Below, piece after piece: positions 1 through 9,649 of a DNA stretch of 64,000 nt. The stretch comes from Bacteroidales bacterium (GTDB taxonomy: Bacteria > Bacteroidota > Bacteroidia > Bacteroidales > Paludibacteraceae). The notes under the pieces are model-generated. The model ran no database searches. It was not told the DNA's origin and worked only from the letters and a program-made list of their open reading frames with translations. Each line of letters starts with the position of its first letter. The first letter of the stretch is position 1. The stretch covers positions 81,747-145,746 of the forward strand of contig CAAGHA010000043.1 in assembly GCA_900769555.1 (NCBI GenBank), written 5' to 3'. Position numbers and translations under genes: made by a program.

Positions 1-237
1 TTATTTGTTCTATCAGATGTTTATTATGCAGGGGGAACGGTAACCAAAGAGGTAACTTCTGAAATGGTTGCCAATGAATTGAAACGATTTTCTCCAAATA
101 TTCTTTACTTTGCCAACAGAGATGAATTTATCCCCTACTTAAACGAAAATAGCAAAGAGGGAGATATTATATTAACAATGGGAGCTAGAGACCCTAACCT
201 ACCCCAATTTGCTCAAAGAATCCTAGACGTAATATAA
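1..237 (+). CDS. MurC-like Mur ligase, C-terminal end (partial)
   Basis: Only the last 78 codons are present; the gene enters from the left edge and stops at TAA 235-237. The fragment has the end of a Mur ligase C-terminal domain: a YYAGG segment, then GDIILTMGARDP, close to the GD-hh-hTMGA pattern near the end of UDP-N-acetylmuramate ligases. From family knowledge these join an amino acid or peptide to UDP-MurNAc using ATP, in the cytoplasm, for peptidoglycan synthesis or recycling. The MGARDP variant fits a Bacteroidetes MurC paralogue as well as MurC itself, so I give no symbol. It converges on the leftward mltD-like gene. Confidence 0.6.
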   Translation, partial: LFVLSDVYYAGGTVTKEVTSEMVANELKRFSPNILYFANRDEFIPYLNENSKEGDIILTMGARDPNLPQFAQRILDVI

Positions 238-487
238 GGTAATTAGGGAAAGATGTGATAAGTTAAAAAATTAATTTAACCAACTTCTCGCACAACCGCA
301 CATAATTAAGTCGTTTTTTGTAAAAAAATAAAAAGAGGAAGAAACAAGAAACAATCAAGACACATACTCTCTGAAGAGAATAGTCTCAACAAGAACCACA
401 AGTGAAGTAAAGTAGCAATATCGTCTACTCTAAATTATGGATACTACCAACACTTATGGAGAGTACAATTTTTCTACATTCTAGCAA
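238..487. other. Intergenic region without a gene
   Basis: These 250 bases separate two convergent genes. They are AT-rich, and I see no convincing coding frame or strong rho-independent hairpin. Confidence 0.5.
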
Positions 488-1804
488 CTAATACATTCTC
501 AAACGTTGACCAATATAAATATTGTCTGATTTTAGTTTATTCCACTTCTTAATTGTTGCTACAGAAACTTTTCTTCTTTTTGCGATACCGGACAATGTAT
601 CTCCTTTTTTCACGATATAGACACCTTTTCCTATTGCACCTTTCCCAGCTCGGTAGTATGGATCAGCTTGTGCAGGTAATACCACAACCCTATTTACATT
701 AAATGAATCTGCCTTATACTTTAAAATAGAATCTTTCAATGTGATAAAACCATCGACATGACCCGCCGGCAAGCAAAGAGAATAAGCTGTTCCATTACCT
801 GGAATAATATCTTTTCTATACTGAGGATTCAAACTTTGAAGGACAGCTAAATCAACACCAAGTACTTCAGAAACTTGTGATAGATGCAAACGATCACTCA
901 ACATGATTGTATCACATATCATCGGCATTTCAATCTTGGCTGGACAAATACCATGCTCTTTATAATAAGTCATGGCATAAGTTGCCCCTATGAACGCAGG
1001 AACATACCCCCTAGTTTCTCTTGGTAAGTAAGGATAAATAGCCCAATAATCCTTCTTACCACCTGAACGACGAATGGCCTTATTAACATTTCCCGGACCA
1101 CAATTATAGGCAGCTATCACCAACGACCAATCATTATAAATATTATGCAAATCTCTTAAATAACGAACCGCAGCATTTGTAGCCTTAATAGGATCTCTTC
1201 TCTCATCAATCAAACTATTTCCAACCAAACCATAAACCTTTCCTGTTCCATACATAAATTGCCATAATCCTGATGCTCCCGCAACGGAATAGGCTTTAGG
1301 ATTAAGCGCAGACTCAATAACCGGCAAATACTTTAACTCAATAGGAAGTCCGGCAGCATCCAATGCTTGCTCAAAAATAGGAAAATAATAAGAGCCAACT
1401 CCAAGCATATACTCCATCTGCTTTCTCTTCTTAACCGTATAGAGTTCTATATAACTTTTAACAATCGGATTATAAACCAACTCCATAATAGCAGGTATTT
1501 TCTGCAATCTCTGAATATATTGAGTATCTGTCAACTGAGGCAAAATCGAATCTGACTTACAATCAGAAGGTAAAACAGAAGAATGAAAAACACTTAACAA
1601 GCCATCTAAATTTTTCCCAAAAGTAATCGGCATGCCATACTCCGTTAAGGAATCAGACTGAAGAGAAGTAGCAACGGAATCTAAACCTGCAACCAATGAA
1701 TCACTTTCATACTCCTCAGAAGAATCATCCTGAGCAAATAAATTAAATGCAAAACTAACAAAAATTAAAAGCAAAAAATAACGAAATCTAACTATCATCA
1801 TCAC
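488..1804 (-). CDS. Membrane-bound lytic murein transglycosylase D-like, LysM
   Basis: A 438-residue exported lytic transglycosylase that cleaves peptidoglycan glycan strands in the periplasm. Residues about 1-24 form a signal peptide (hydrophobic stretch then AQDD). An SLT goose-lysozyme-like domain spans about 130-290, with the catalytic Glu in VIESALNP (E164), then GLWQF and AYNCGPGNV. One LysM peptidoglycan-binding repeat (KKGDTLSGIAKR) ends the protein at about 394-437. MltD of E. coli has the same order, usually with two or more LysM. The start overlaps the stop of the upstream DUF5683 gene by 4 bases, so the two are translationally linked. Three ATG codons in a row leave the exact start open by two residues. 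It is the last gene of the parA-parB-DUF5683-mltD run. Confidence 0.9.
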   Translation of the reverse strand: MMMIVRFRYFLLLIFVSFAFNLFAQDDSSEEYESDSLVAGLDSVATSLQSDSLTEYGMPITFGKNLDGLLSVFHSSVLPSDCKSDSILPQLTDTQYIQRLQKIPAIMELVYNPIVKSYIELYTVKKRKQMEYMLGVGSYYFPIFEQALDAAGLPIELKYLPVIESALNPKAYSVAGASGLWQFMYGTGKVYGLVGNSLIDERRDPIKATNAAVRYLRDLHNIYNDWSLVIAAYNCGPGNVNKAIRRSGGKKDYWAIYPYLPRETRGYVPAFIGATYAMTYYKEHGICPAKIEMPMICDTIMLSDRLHLSQVSEVLGVDLAVLQSLNPQYRKDIIPGNGTAYSLCLPAGHVDGFITLKDSILKYKADSFNVNRVVVLPAQADPYYRAGKGAIGKGVYIVKKGDTLSGIAKRRKVSVATIKKWNKLKSDNIYIGQRLRMY

Positions 1805-2565
1805 TTAAATTTTAAACAACATTGTACTCCGACAGAAGGACGGTAACTTGTAATCGAATAATTCTCAAGAACCGGTTCTATGCGAAACGACAGGTCTTCT
1901 GATACCTCAAAATCATACAAATGAGCATCAACAAATGCATCTATCACACTTACAACATATAACGCAACACTTCCAAAAATACACAAATCACGTCCCCTTC
2001 TATATCCTGTTGTTTTTGTTTTAAACTGTTTAGTGAATTTATCTTTCTCCTCTGGATTGTATTTAGGAACTAAATCTAAAAAACTATTGGTATTGGGATC
2101 TGAATCTGTAATATCAAAATAGGCATTACGATAATCGTTATACATACGACCATTCCAACCGATAAAGTAAGCAAATGTCAAGACTCCGCCATAAACAATA
2201 GGTAGTTTCCAATAACTTCTATTATAAATCTGACCCAAACCCGGGCAAACAATTGCATACCATGTAGCCTTGCGTGGATTGGGTAAAAATGGTTCTGATA
2301 ATCGAGCCTTACGCTTATCTCTTCGACTCAAAGTGAGACGATTATCAAAGTCTTCTCCAACCAACTTATCATTCGTAAATACCGTATCCACCACTACCGA
2401 CATAACAACAGAATCCGAAGCCAAGTTCGACTCTTCAGCAGTCGCAACCGAAACCTCCTGAACAAAAGAAACTGAATCGCTCAAATTTACTTGGTTGGCA
2501 AACGTCTCAAATGAAAAGGTGGATAGAAACAATAAAAACAATATTTTCAGACCTTTTTTCAACAC
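1801..2565 (-). CDS. DUF5683 domain protein
   Basis: A 254-residue exported or membrane-anchored protein of unknown function. A hydrophobic leader (about residues 5-23) is followed by a Ser/Val-rich linker. The conserved DUF5683 part starts near residue 88 with P-NPRKATW, CPGLGQIYNRSYWKLP and hydrophobic segments at about 125-140 and 195-215. From family knowledge DUF5683 is largely confined to Bacteroidetes and often lies next to parAB and lytic transglycosylase genes, as here. The gene begins 2 bases after parB ends and overlaps mltD by 4 bases, so it is almost certainly co-transcribed. The location suggests a cell-envelope role, but that is inference. Confidence 0.85.
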   Translation of the reverse strand: MLKKGLKILFLLFLSTFSFETFANQVNLSDSVSFVQEVSVATAEESNLASDSVVMSVVVDTVFTNDKLVGEDFDNRLTLSRRDKRKARLSEPFLPNPRKATWYAIVCPGLGQIYNRSYWKLPIVYGGVLTFAYFIGWNGRMYNDYRNAYFDITDSDPNTNSFLDLVPKYNPEEKDKFTKQFKTKTTGYRRGRDLCIFGSVALYVVSVIDAFVDAHLYDFEVSEDLSFRIEPVLENYSITSYRPSVGVQCCLKFK

Positions 2566-2567
2566 CT

Positions 2568-3452
2568 CTATTGATTTTGGATCGAATCAAAAAACTCGAG
2601 AATTTTCAAAAACTCATCATCATTTTTGAACGAAATTGTGATTTTGCCTTTTCCTTTCGCATCACAAGAAAGATCCACTTTTGAAGAAAACAACTCAGAC
2701 AATTTTGTTTTTAACTCTGAATATTCCTCCTTTAAATCGGCTTGAGAACTTTTTATCTTAGGCTTTTTCTCAACCCCAAGATTGCGCACCAACTCCTCTA
2801 CCTTACGAACAGACAAACCTTCTGAAATAATTTGAGAAAATATATTCAATTGTGCAACAGGATCATCAACTCCCACCAACGCACGAGCATGCCCCATGTC
2901 AATCTTCTTATCCTTAATCGCCATCTGAATCTCGGCCGGTAAACGAAGCAAACGCAAATAATTAGTAACGGTAGCTCGTTTTTTCCCGATACGCTCACTC
3001 AATTGTTCTTGCGTATAGTTACACTTCTGCATCAAATTTTGACAAGAAAGAGCAATTTCAATCGCATTCAAATCTTCGCGCTGAATATTCTCTACCAATG
3101 CCATCTCCATCATCAACTCATCATTCACCTCGCGAACATAAGCTGGAATCGTTGCTTTATTAGCCAATTTTGAAGCTCTAAAACGACGCTCACCGGCAAT
3201 AATCATATATTTACCGTTTGCTAATTTCTTTAATGAAATAGGTTGAATTACTCCAACTTGACGAATAGACTCTGCCAACTCTTCCAATGATTCTTCATCA
3301 AAATCCCTTCGGGGTTGATCTAAATTTGCTTCAATTTCCTCAATAGAAATTTCATTGATAGAACTCGCTCCATCAAGAGTTATATCTTCATCACCACCGG
3401 ACAACAATGCACCCAATCCTCGACCTAAGCCGCCACTTTTTTTCACTGCCAT
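2568..3452 (-). CDS. parB: Chromosome-partitioning protein ParB
   Basis: A 294-residue ParB/Spo0J-family CTPase that binds parS sites, spreads on DNA and stimulates ParA during chromosome segregation. The N-terminal GLGRGLGALL motif (residues 8-17) is the usual ParA-interacting segment. The ParB N domain follows, with QPRRDF and the CTP-binding GERRFRAS motif at 87-94. A helix-turn-helix region (about 128-165, TQEQLSERIGKKRATV) and the MGHARAL segment come next. The C-terminal 45 residues fit the dimerisation domain. It lies 14 bases after parA. I saw no canonical parS palindrome in the window. Confidence 0.95.
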   Translation of the reverse strand: MAVKKSGGLGRGLGALLSGGDEDITLDGASSINEISIEEIEANLDQPRRDFDEESLEELAESIRQVGVIQPISLKKLANGKYMIIAGERRFRASKLANKATIPAYVREVNDELMMEMALVENIQREDLNAIEIALSCQNLMQKCNYTQEQLSERIGKKRATVTNYLRLLRLPAEIQMAIKDKKIDMGHARALVGVDDPVAQLNIFSQIISEGLSVRKVEELVRNLGVEKKPKIKSSQADLKEEYSELKTKLSELFSSKVDLSCDAKGKGKITISFKNDDEFLKILEFFDSIQNQ

Positions 3453-3466
3453 CTTTATGCTTCTAT

Positions 3467-4240
3467 TTAATTTTCGACTTCATTTTTATCCAAAAACTCC
3501 TTTGCCAATTGCATATAACAAAGAGCACCTTTTGATTCTGCATCATACATAACAACCGGAAGGTGAAAACTTGGAGCTTCACTCAATTTAATATTGCGTT
3601 GTATAATTGTTTCAAACACCATATCCTTAAAGTTTGAACGAACGTCTTCTACCACTTGATTATTCAAACGTGTTCTAGAATCGTACATCGTTAATAAAAA
3701 TCCTTCTATTTCCAACGATGGATTTAACTTACTCTTTACCAACTTTATTGTACTCAACAATTGAGCAATTCCTTCCAATGCATAATATTCACACTGAACA
3801 GGAATAATCGTTGAATCTGTTGCAGTTAAAGCATTCAATGTAATAAGTCCTAACGACGGTGAACAATCTATGAGTATATAATCATATTCATCTCGCAATT
3901 GTTCTAACACATTCTTCATAAACATCTCTCGATTCTCCAACTCAACCATCTCAACTTCTGCACCAACCAAGTTTACATGAGAAGGAATTACCTTCAAATT
4001 TTCTAAATCGGTGTCACATATAGCTTCATGTGGATCAATATCTCCTACCAAACACTCATAGATCGTATTCTTTACCTTACGAACATCAATACCCAATCCG
4101 GATGAGGCATTTGCCTGCGGATCTGCATCTACTATAAGCACTTTTTTTTCTAAGACAGCCAATGAAGCTGCAAGATTTACGGTAGTAGTAGTCTTTCCTA
4201 CTCCACCTTTCTGATTTGCTATTGATACAATCTTTCCCAT
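3467..4240 (-). CDS. parA: Chromosome-partitioning ATPase ParA (Soj)
   Basis: A 257-residue deviant-Walker ATPase that works with ParB to move chromosome origins apart. It starts MGKIVSIANQ and goes straight into the deviant Walker A motif KGGVGKTTT (residues 11-19). VDADPQAN and the Walker B-like IDCSPSLG follow. The length matches chromosomal Soj proteins rather than plasmid ParA with an N-terminal HTH. First gene of the leftward parA-parB-DUF5683-mltD run. A -7 type promoter box lies 25 bases upstream at 4265-4272. Confidence 0.96.
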   Translation of the reverse strand: MGKIVSIANQKGGVGKTTTTVNLAASLAVLEKKVLIVDADPQANASSGLGIDVRKVKNTIYECLVGDIDPHEAICDTDLENLKVIPSHVNLVGAEVEMVELENREMFMKNVLEQLRDEYDYILIDCSPSLGLITLNALTATDSTIIPVQCEYYALEGIAQLLSTIKLVKSKLNPSLEIEGFLLTMYDSRTRLNNQVVEDVRSNFKDMVFETIIQRNIKLSEAPSFHLPVVMYDAESKGALCYMQLAKEFLDKNEVEN

Positions 4241-4264
4241 AAAGACATAATTTTTATCACCCTA

Positions 4265-4272
4265 CAAATATA
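4265..4272 (-). promoter_or_regulatory. Bacteroidetes -7 box for parA
   Basis: On the minus strand this reads TATATTTG, a match to the TAnnTTTG -7 consensus. It lies 24 bases ahead of the parA ATG. No strong -33 TTTG is visible. Confidence 0.6.
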
Positions 4273-4512
4273 AGTATTTTTTTACATCAATGAAAATCTA
4301 TGTTGATTATATCCCTTAAATATCTTAAATAAATAACTGAATGACACTAAGATAGAAAGTTTTTAATAATTTATTAACAACCATCAGAAACTATTGTTGA
4401 GTTCTAAGTCAATATAAAGCTTATACTTCAACTAAATTCATTGATTAAAGTAAATTTAGAATAATTTCTCAAATAATTTATCGAACTGTAGTTAAAACAA
4501 AGCAGTTTTTAT

Positions 4513-4520
4513 TAAATTTG
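4513..4520 (+). promoter_or_regulatory. Bacteroidetes -7 box for valS
   Basis: TAAATTTG matches TAnnTTTG and lies 39 bases before the ATG at 4560. A longer valS frame that begins inside this box (TTG at 4518) is therefore unlikely to be translated from there. Confidence 0.55.
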
Positions 4521-4559
4521 CGGATAATTTATAAAAAAAACTATAACGCATTATATTTC

Positions 4560-7229
4560 ATGGAAGAATTAGCAAATAAGTACAACCCGACAGAGGTTGA
4601 GTCTAAGTGGTATGAGTATTGGTTAAAAAATGGATTTTTCAAGTCTAAACCAGATGGACGTGAACCTTATACCGTCGTCATTCCGCCACCAAATGTTACT
4701 GGTGTTCTTCACATGGGACATATGCTTAACAATACAATCCAAGACATTTTGGTGCGTCGTGCTCGAATGATGGGCAAAAATGCTTGTTGGGTTCCGGGTA
4801 CAGACCATGCGTCAATCGCTACAGAAGCAAAGGTGGTTAATAAATTGGCACAAGAGGGGATTAAAAAGAGTGATTTGACTCGTGAGCAATTTTTGGAACA
4901 TGCTTGGGAATGGACGCATAAACATGGTGGTATCATTTTGGAGCAATTAAAGAAATTGGGGGCTTCTTGTGATTGGGATCGCACCGGTTTCACTATGGAT
5001 AAAACTCGTAGCGAAAGTGTTATTAAAGTTTTTTGTGATTTATACAAAAAAGGACTTATATACAGAGGTGTAAGAATGGTCAATTGGGATCCTCAAGCGC
5101 TTACAGCTCTTTCAGACGAGGAGGTTATTTACAAAGAGGAAAATAGCAAATTATTTTACTTAAAATATTACGTAGTTGATGATTCTTCTGAACCGGGTAA
5201 AGAGGGGGAAGTTATACACGAAGATGCCAAAGGTCGTTATGCCGTAGTTGCTACTACTCGTCCTGAAACAATTATGGGAGACACTGCAATGTGCATCAAC
5301 CCTAATGACCCTAAAAATCAATGGCTAAAAGGAAAAAAGGTTATTGTTCCTATCGTAAATCGCGTTATTCCGGTCATTGAAGATGATTATGTTGATGTCG
5401 AATTTGGTACCGGTTGCTTGAAAGTAACACCTGCTCACGACGTGAATGACTATATGTTGGGAGAAAAATATAACCTTCAAACTATAGATATTTTCAATGA
5501 CAATGGAACTCTTAGCGAAGCTGCTGGTATTTACATCGGGAAAGATCGTTTTGAGGTTCGAAAAGAGATTGAAAAAGATTTGCAAGATGCGAACTTATTG
5601 GAAAAAGTTGAAGCTTATACCAACAAAGTGGGATACTCTGAAAGAACTCACGTCGTAATCGAACCTAAATTATCTATGCAATGGTTCTTGAAAATGGAGC
5701 ATTTGGCCAAAATAGCTCTTGAACCGGTTATGAAAGATGAACTAAAGTTCTACCCAGCTAAATATAAAAACACCTATCGTAATTGGTTGGAAAACATCAA
5801 AGATTGGTGCATTAGCCGTCAATTATGGTGGGGACACCGCATACCGGCTTACTTCTTACCTGAAGGTGGCTTTGTTGTGGCTGAGACTGAGGATGAAGCA
5901 GTGAAATTGGCGCAAGAAAAAAGTGGAAATTCATCTCTTACCATAAATGACCTAAGACAAGATGAAGATTGCTTGGACACTTGGTTCTCTTCTTGGCTAT
6001 GGCCTATTTCTTTATTTGATGGAATAAACAATCCTGGTAATGAAGAGATTAAATATTACTACCCTACCAGCGTATTGGTTACCGGCCCGGATATTATCTT
6101 CTTCTGGGTTGCCAGAATGATTATGTCCGGCTACGAATATGAAGGAGATATGCCATTTAAAAATGTATATTTCACAGGTATTGTGCGAGATAAAATCGGA
6201 CGTAAAATGTCTAAATCATTAGGTAACTCTCCTGATCCATTGGAACTTATCGAGAAATTTGGTGCCGATGGCGTTCGTATGGGAATGATGTTATCTGCTC
6301 CTGCAGGAAATGATATATTATTTGATGAAGCTCTTTGCGAACAAGGAAGAAACTTTAACAACAAAATTTGGAATGCATTCCGTTTGGTAAAAGGTTGGAG
6401 TGTAGACAAATCTTTAGAACAAAGCCAATCTTCTAAAATTGCTACAGAGTGGTTCCAAGAACAACTAAATAAAACGATTGCAGAAATTAATGATTGCTTC
6501 GAAAAATATAGAATTAGTGAAGCATTAATGGCTGTATATAAGTTATTCTGGGATGAGTTCTCTTCTTGGTATTTGGAGATGGTTAAACCAGCCTATCAAC
6601 AACCGATAGACGAAAAGACATACAATCAAACATTAGATTTCTTCGAAACTCTATTGAAATTGTTGCATCCTTTCATGCCGTTTATTACGGAAGAGTTGTA
6701 CCAAAATATTAAAGAGCGTAGCGAAAAAGACAGCATAATGGTGAGCTTGCTTCCTACTGGAAAAGAAATTAAAGATATTTTGATTACCAAAATGGAAACA
6801 ACTAAAAATATCATTGCCGGTATTCGTAATATTCGCGCAGAAAAAGGTATTTCTCCACGCGAAACTTTTGATATGTTCTTCAAAGGTGATTTCGATGAAT
6901 CCAACAATGCTGTTATCATGAAATTGGCAAATATCAATACGATTGCAGCATACAACGGAAACAATGACAATTGTGTTTCATTCATTGTGGGAACAACAGA
7001 AATTTCAATTCCATTGGGTAACAATATCAATGCAGAAGAAGAAATTGCTAAAATGGAGAACGAAATCAAATATTTAGAAGGTTTCTTAGTTTCTGTTGAG
7101 AAAAAATTGAGCAACGAAAAATTTGTTGCTAATGCAAAACCTGAAGTGGTTGAAAATGAGCGTAAAAAGAAGGCGGATGCAGAAAGTAAGATAGCGACAT
7201 TGAAAGCAAATATCGCTTCGCTGAAATAG
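4560..7229 (+). CDS. valS: Valyl-tRNA synthetase
   Basis: An 889-residue class I aminoacyl-tRNA synthetase that charges tRNA-Val. Visible motifs are PPPNVTGVLHMGH, the HIGH-type signature (HMGH, residues 51-54), and KMSKS at 549-553. Between them lies the CP1 editing domain (TTRPETIMGDTA, and a GTGCLKVTPAHD segment). The C-terminus carries an anticodon-binding helix bundle and a charged coiled coil, as in ValS. I chose ATG 4560 because MEELANKYNP matches usual ValS N-termini and the upstream in-frame TTG lies in the promoter box. Monocistronic, followed by a strong hairpin terminator. Confidence 0.97.
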   Translation: MEELANKYNPTEVESKWYEYWLKNGFFKSKPDGREPYTVVIPPPNVTGVLHMGHMLNNTIQDILVRRARMMGKNACWVPGTDHASIATEAKVVNKLAQEGIKKSDLTREQFLEHAWEWTHKHGGIILEQLKKLGASCDWDRTGFTMDKTRSESVIKVFCDLYKKGLIYRGVRMVNWDPQALTALSDEEVIYKEENSKLFYLKYYVVDDSSEPGKEGEVIHEDAKGRYAVVATTRPETIMGDTAMCINPNDPKNQWLKGKKVIVPIVNRVIPVIEDDYVDVEFGTGCLKVTPAHDVNDYMLGEKYNLQTIDIFNDNGTLSEAAGIYIGKDRFEVRKEIEKDLQDANLLEKVEAYTNKVGYSERTHVVIEPKLSMQWFLKMEHLAKIALEPVMKDELKFYPAKYKNTYRNWLENIKDWCISRQLWWGHRIPAYFLPEGGFVVAETEDEAVKLAQEKSGNSSLTINDLRQDEDCLDTWFSSWLWPISLFDGINNPGNEEIKYYYPTSVLVTGPDIIFFWVARMIMSGYEYEGDMPFKNVYFTGIVRDKIGRKMSKSLGNSPDPLELIEKFGADGVRMGMMLSAPAGNDILFDEALCEQGRNFNNKIWNAFRLVKGWSVDKSLEQSQSSKIATEWFQEQLNKTIAEINDCFEKYRISEALMAVYKLFWDEFSSWYLEMVKPAYQQPIDEKTYNQTLDFFETLLKLLHPFMPFITEELYQNIKERSEKDSIMVSLLPTGKEIKDILITKMETTKNIIAGIRNIRAEKGISPRETFDMFFKGDFDESNNAVIMKLANINTIAAYNGNNDNCVSFIVGTTEISIPLGNNINAEEEIAKMENEIKYLEGFLVSVEKKLSNEKFVANAKPEVVENERKKKADAESKIATLKANIASLK

Positions 7230-7268
7230 ATTTCTTCAACCTTATTGAAAACATTACAAAACATAATA

Positions 7269-7312
7269 AAGAAGTGTGCAAATTAAATAATTCTTGTTTG
7301 CACACTTTCTTC
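7269..7312 (+). terminator. Rho-independent terminator after valS
   Basis: An inverted repeat of about 14 bp (AAGTGTGCAAA / TTTGCACACTT, one bulge) with a 15-base loop, followed by a T-containing tract. It lies about 40 bases after the valS stop. Confidence 0.75.
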
Positions 7313-7334
7313 AAAAAACATCCCCCAATAATTA

Positions 7335-7530
7335 AGATAATTTCTATAAATTAAATTATTACAAATTTGAAAGATATTTGAGTTATTTTGTTTATATTTG
7401 AGTTGGAACGATGCGAGTTTAGTAACGGAACAAATGTAAGCAAGATAGTTTGAATAGATTCAAAAGTAACCGAAACTGAAAGAGAATCATAAAATAATAG
7501 ACAAGAAATCTTAATTTATAGAAGAAGTTG
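7335..7530 (-). repeat. MITE-like intergenic repeat, copy 1
   Basis: About 195 bp bounded by inverted termini with the core TTCTATAAATTAA (left 7342-7354; right the complement at about 7511-7523). The interior resembles the copies at 48906-49076 and 63099-63281 in reverse orientation, including a GTTAC, CTCGCATCGTTCC and AAATATAAACAA block. It lies between the valS terminator and the end of the radical SAM gene. Confidence 0.55.
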
Positions 7531-7543
7531 TCTAAAGTTAAAC

Positions 7544-9640
7544 CTAGTTTTTCTTCCCTCTTCGTGTCAGAGCAATAGTTGGACTAAGATCATACTCACA
7601 TTTCATCAGATAAAGTTCCGAATATGGTTCTATAATAGATTTTCTATTATTCTGATAGAACGAAATCAAACGTTGCACTTTCGTGTTCTCAAATTTACAA
7701 TCTTCATCAAATCTATTCGTATGAATAAACGATTCAACATAAGCCCATTCTTCAGAAGAAACAGAGTTTTTACACTCATTATAACATTTCCACCAAGCTT
7801 GGACAGAAATTTTGTCTAAACTATGGCCTAGTTTTTCTTTGGCTTTTGCAATACCTTCGTTAGTTCCTAACCATTCGAAAAAAAAGCGATAAATAATCAT
7901 TGTCTCCGGCATCTCAAGTAACTTGTGATACTCGTCAAGATTAGAGCCGAATGCCTTATGAAAGAATGAAGTTCCTTTGCCAATTTTACCTTTTGTGCTG
8001 TTGAGTATTGCTTGAATGGCACGAATATATTTTCTATTCCAATGTATCCCGATGTAATCACGATTATGAGAGTAATCTCCATCCATTTCGTCTGTTTTAC
8101 GAATTGGATGGAATTTCATCGGGAATGAATATATGCTTATATTCAGTTCATCACACAAATCAACGTTGATTTTTAAGCGTTTGTATAAATCATCGGGATA
8201 ATCTTTGAAATTGTATAACAGATAGTTGGAAAAATCGCGCATTCCAGCATCCTTGCACATTCTGATAGCAGCGCAATATTTCTTTTCTGTACGAATATCA
8301 TCAAAAGCGATACGCACAGGACGAATGGCAATCTGCCCCATTAAACGAGCCTTATCGGGTGTGAACAAACGGGCATCCAATCCTTGGTTGAAATCAACGA
8401 TGCGAAGTTTGCCCAATCCTGGTTTGTGATGCTTTTCGTAAATTGGTTTAATTTCTTCGTATGCTGCAATAAGACTTTCTTTCGTGGTTGTCAGATACTT
8501 GGTGATATGGTACTTTTCGCGAATGGTGTAAAATGTATAAGATTCCTCACCTTTGAGCGAATTGTATAATTCATCTATCAGATACCACGCTTTTCGGATA
8601 TACGCTCTATCATTTACATTGCGTTGCAAATTCCTTATGGCTATTTCCAAAAGATTTGGTTGAATAAATTTCGCCCCCTTCTGAAAACCACAATCAATGA
8701 TTTCTTGAATGATTTGCGGATAATATTCGGATGCCAACACGTTGTTATCCATCAGAAGCAAATCTTTCTGTTCACCGTACAAATCATTTATACGTTCAAC
8801 ACGCTCTTTCAATGGTATATAAGGCATATAGTCGGGTTCGAGAGTTGGAACAGCACAGAATGCACACTTGTTCACACAGCCACGTGTTGTGTAACGATAG
8901 TAGGCGTTTGACATCGGATATTGATATCCAATCTCATCAAGAATTGAATAGTCAAGTTCCAACTCGTCAATCTTTTGCTCATCGCCTTTGTCGAGGTCGC
9001 CAGCACGAAGAATACCGATGTGGATGCCACCAGCCTGACCTTTTTTGTGGATATGCAAACCAGTCGCCTCAGACAACTCTTTGGGCTGTATGGAAGCCAA
9101 AACGCCGCCAACCATCAGATTTTTCGGGTCTTTGACCAACTTCTTTGCAAATTCAATAGTTTCGATGGTTATGTCCCAATAAAAAGTGAAAAGAGTTGTT
9201 ACGCCAACTCTATCCCATTCGGGTTCCTGTTCCCACGTCTTTTTCCAATACTTGTCTTTGGCTTCATTTATAAGTTCGAAAAGGACAATTTTTTTTACTG
9301 GTTTTTCGTCAACGGAAGTAGCTGGAATCATCAAAGGCAACGAATCTAGCAATTCTGTTCGGCGAGTGCGGATATATTCAAACAGAACGTCTTTGTAGAA
9401 ATGCCAATTATGGTTTGTACCATCGGCATCGTTCATTTTTTCAATCAAATTGTCGGTGATGCGTTCGATGACAAACTTTTTTAGGTCGCCTTTGTAAAAG
9501 ACAACCTCCCACTCATCACCATACAATTCTCCACGATTGCGGTAATAAGTTGCTATCTTCATTAATCCTACAGGAGGGAACTTGTTTGAGTAGTTCGGCT
9601 CAATTAAGAGTACCTTTTTCTTTTTTTTAGTTCTTGCCAT
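7544..9640 (-). CDS. Radical SAM protein of the NurA/HerA cassette
   Basis: A 698-residue protein with a radical SAM core. The N-terminus (KVLLIEPNYSNKFPPVGLMKIATYY) resembles the start of B12-binding/radical SAM enzymes, and a Rossmann-like region continues to about 235. The 4Fe-4S site is GCVNKCAFC, with C255, C259 and C262 in CxxxCxxC spacing, preceded by YYRYTTRG. Later segments (LLLMDNNVLAS, DFNQGLDARL, RIAFDDIR) fit the TIM-barrel strands. About 200 C-terminal residues have no motif I know. The substrate is unknown, and it does not look like viperin. It is the last gene of the four-gene leftward cassette, beginning 9 bases after the ATPase gene. G+C is visibly higher than in flanking genes. 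The radical SAM assignment is firm; a defence role is inference. Confidence 0.85.
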   Translation of the reverse strand: MARTKKKKKVLLIEPNYSNKFPPVGLMKIATYYRNRGELYGDEWEVVFYKGDLKKFVIERITDNLIEKMNDADGTNHNWHFYKDVLFEYIRTRRTELLDSLPLMIPATSVDEKPVKKIVLFELINEAKDKYWKKTWEQEPEWDRVGVTTLFTFYWDITIETIEFAKKLVKDPKNLMVGGVLASIQPKELSEATGLHIHKKGQAGGIHIGILRAGDLDKGDEQKIDELELDYSILDEIGYQYPMSNAYYRYTTRGCVNKCAFCAVPTLEPDYMPYIPLKERVERINDLYGEQKDLLLMDNNVLASEYYPQIIQEIIDCGFQKGAKFIQPNLLEIAIRNLQRNVNDRAYIRKAWYLIDELYNSLKGEESYTFYTIREKYHITKYLTTTKESLIAAYEEIKPIYEKHHKPGLGKLRIVDFNQGLDARLFTPDKARLMGQIAIRPVRIAFDDIRTEKKYCAAIRMCKDAGMRDFSNYLLYNFKDYPDDLYKRLKINVDLCDELNISIYSFPMKFHPIRKTDEMDGDYSHNRDYIGIHWNRKYIRAIQAILNSTKGKIGKGTSFFHKAFGSNLDEYHKLLEMPETMIIYRFFFEWLGTNEGIAKAKEKLGHSLDKISVQAWWKCYNECKNSVSSEEWAYVESFIHTNRFDEDCKFENTKVQRLISFYQNNRKSIIEPYSELYLMKCEYDLSPTIALTRRGKKN

Positions 9641-9649
9641 TTGAGCCTG

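Noticed and set aside
488..4240. parS site near parAB
   Set aside because: I looked for a canonical TGTTTCACGTGAAACA-type palindrome in and around the operon and saw none.
4518..4559. N-terminal extension of valS from TTG 4518
   Set aside because: The TTG lies inside the -7 promoter box and the extra 14 residues are not like ValS N-termini.
8226..9398. Several plus-strand frames opposite the radical SAM gene
   Set aside because: They are opposite-strand shadows of a well-supported gene and show no motif of their own.
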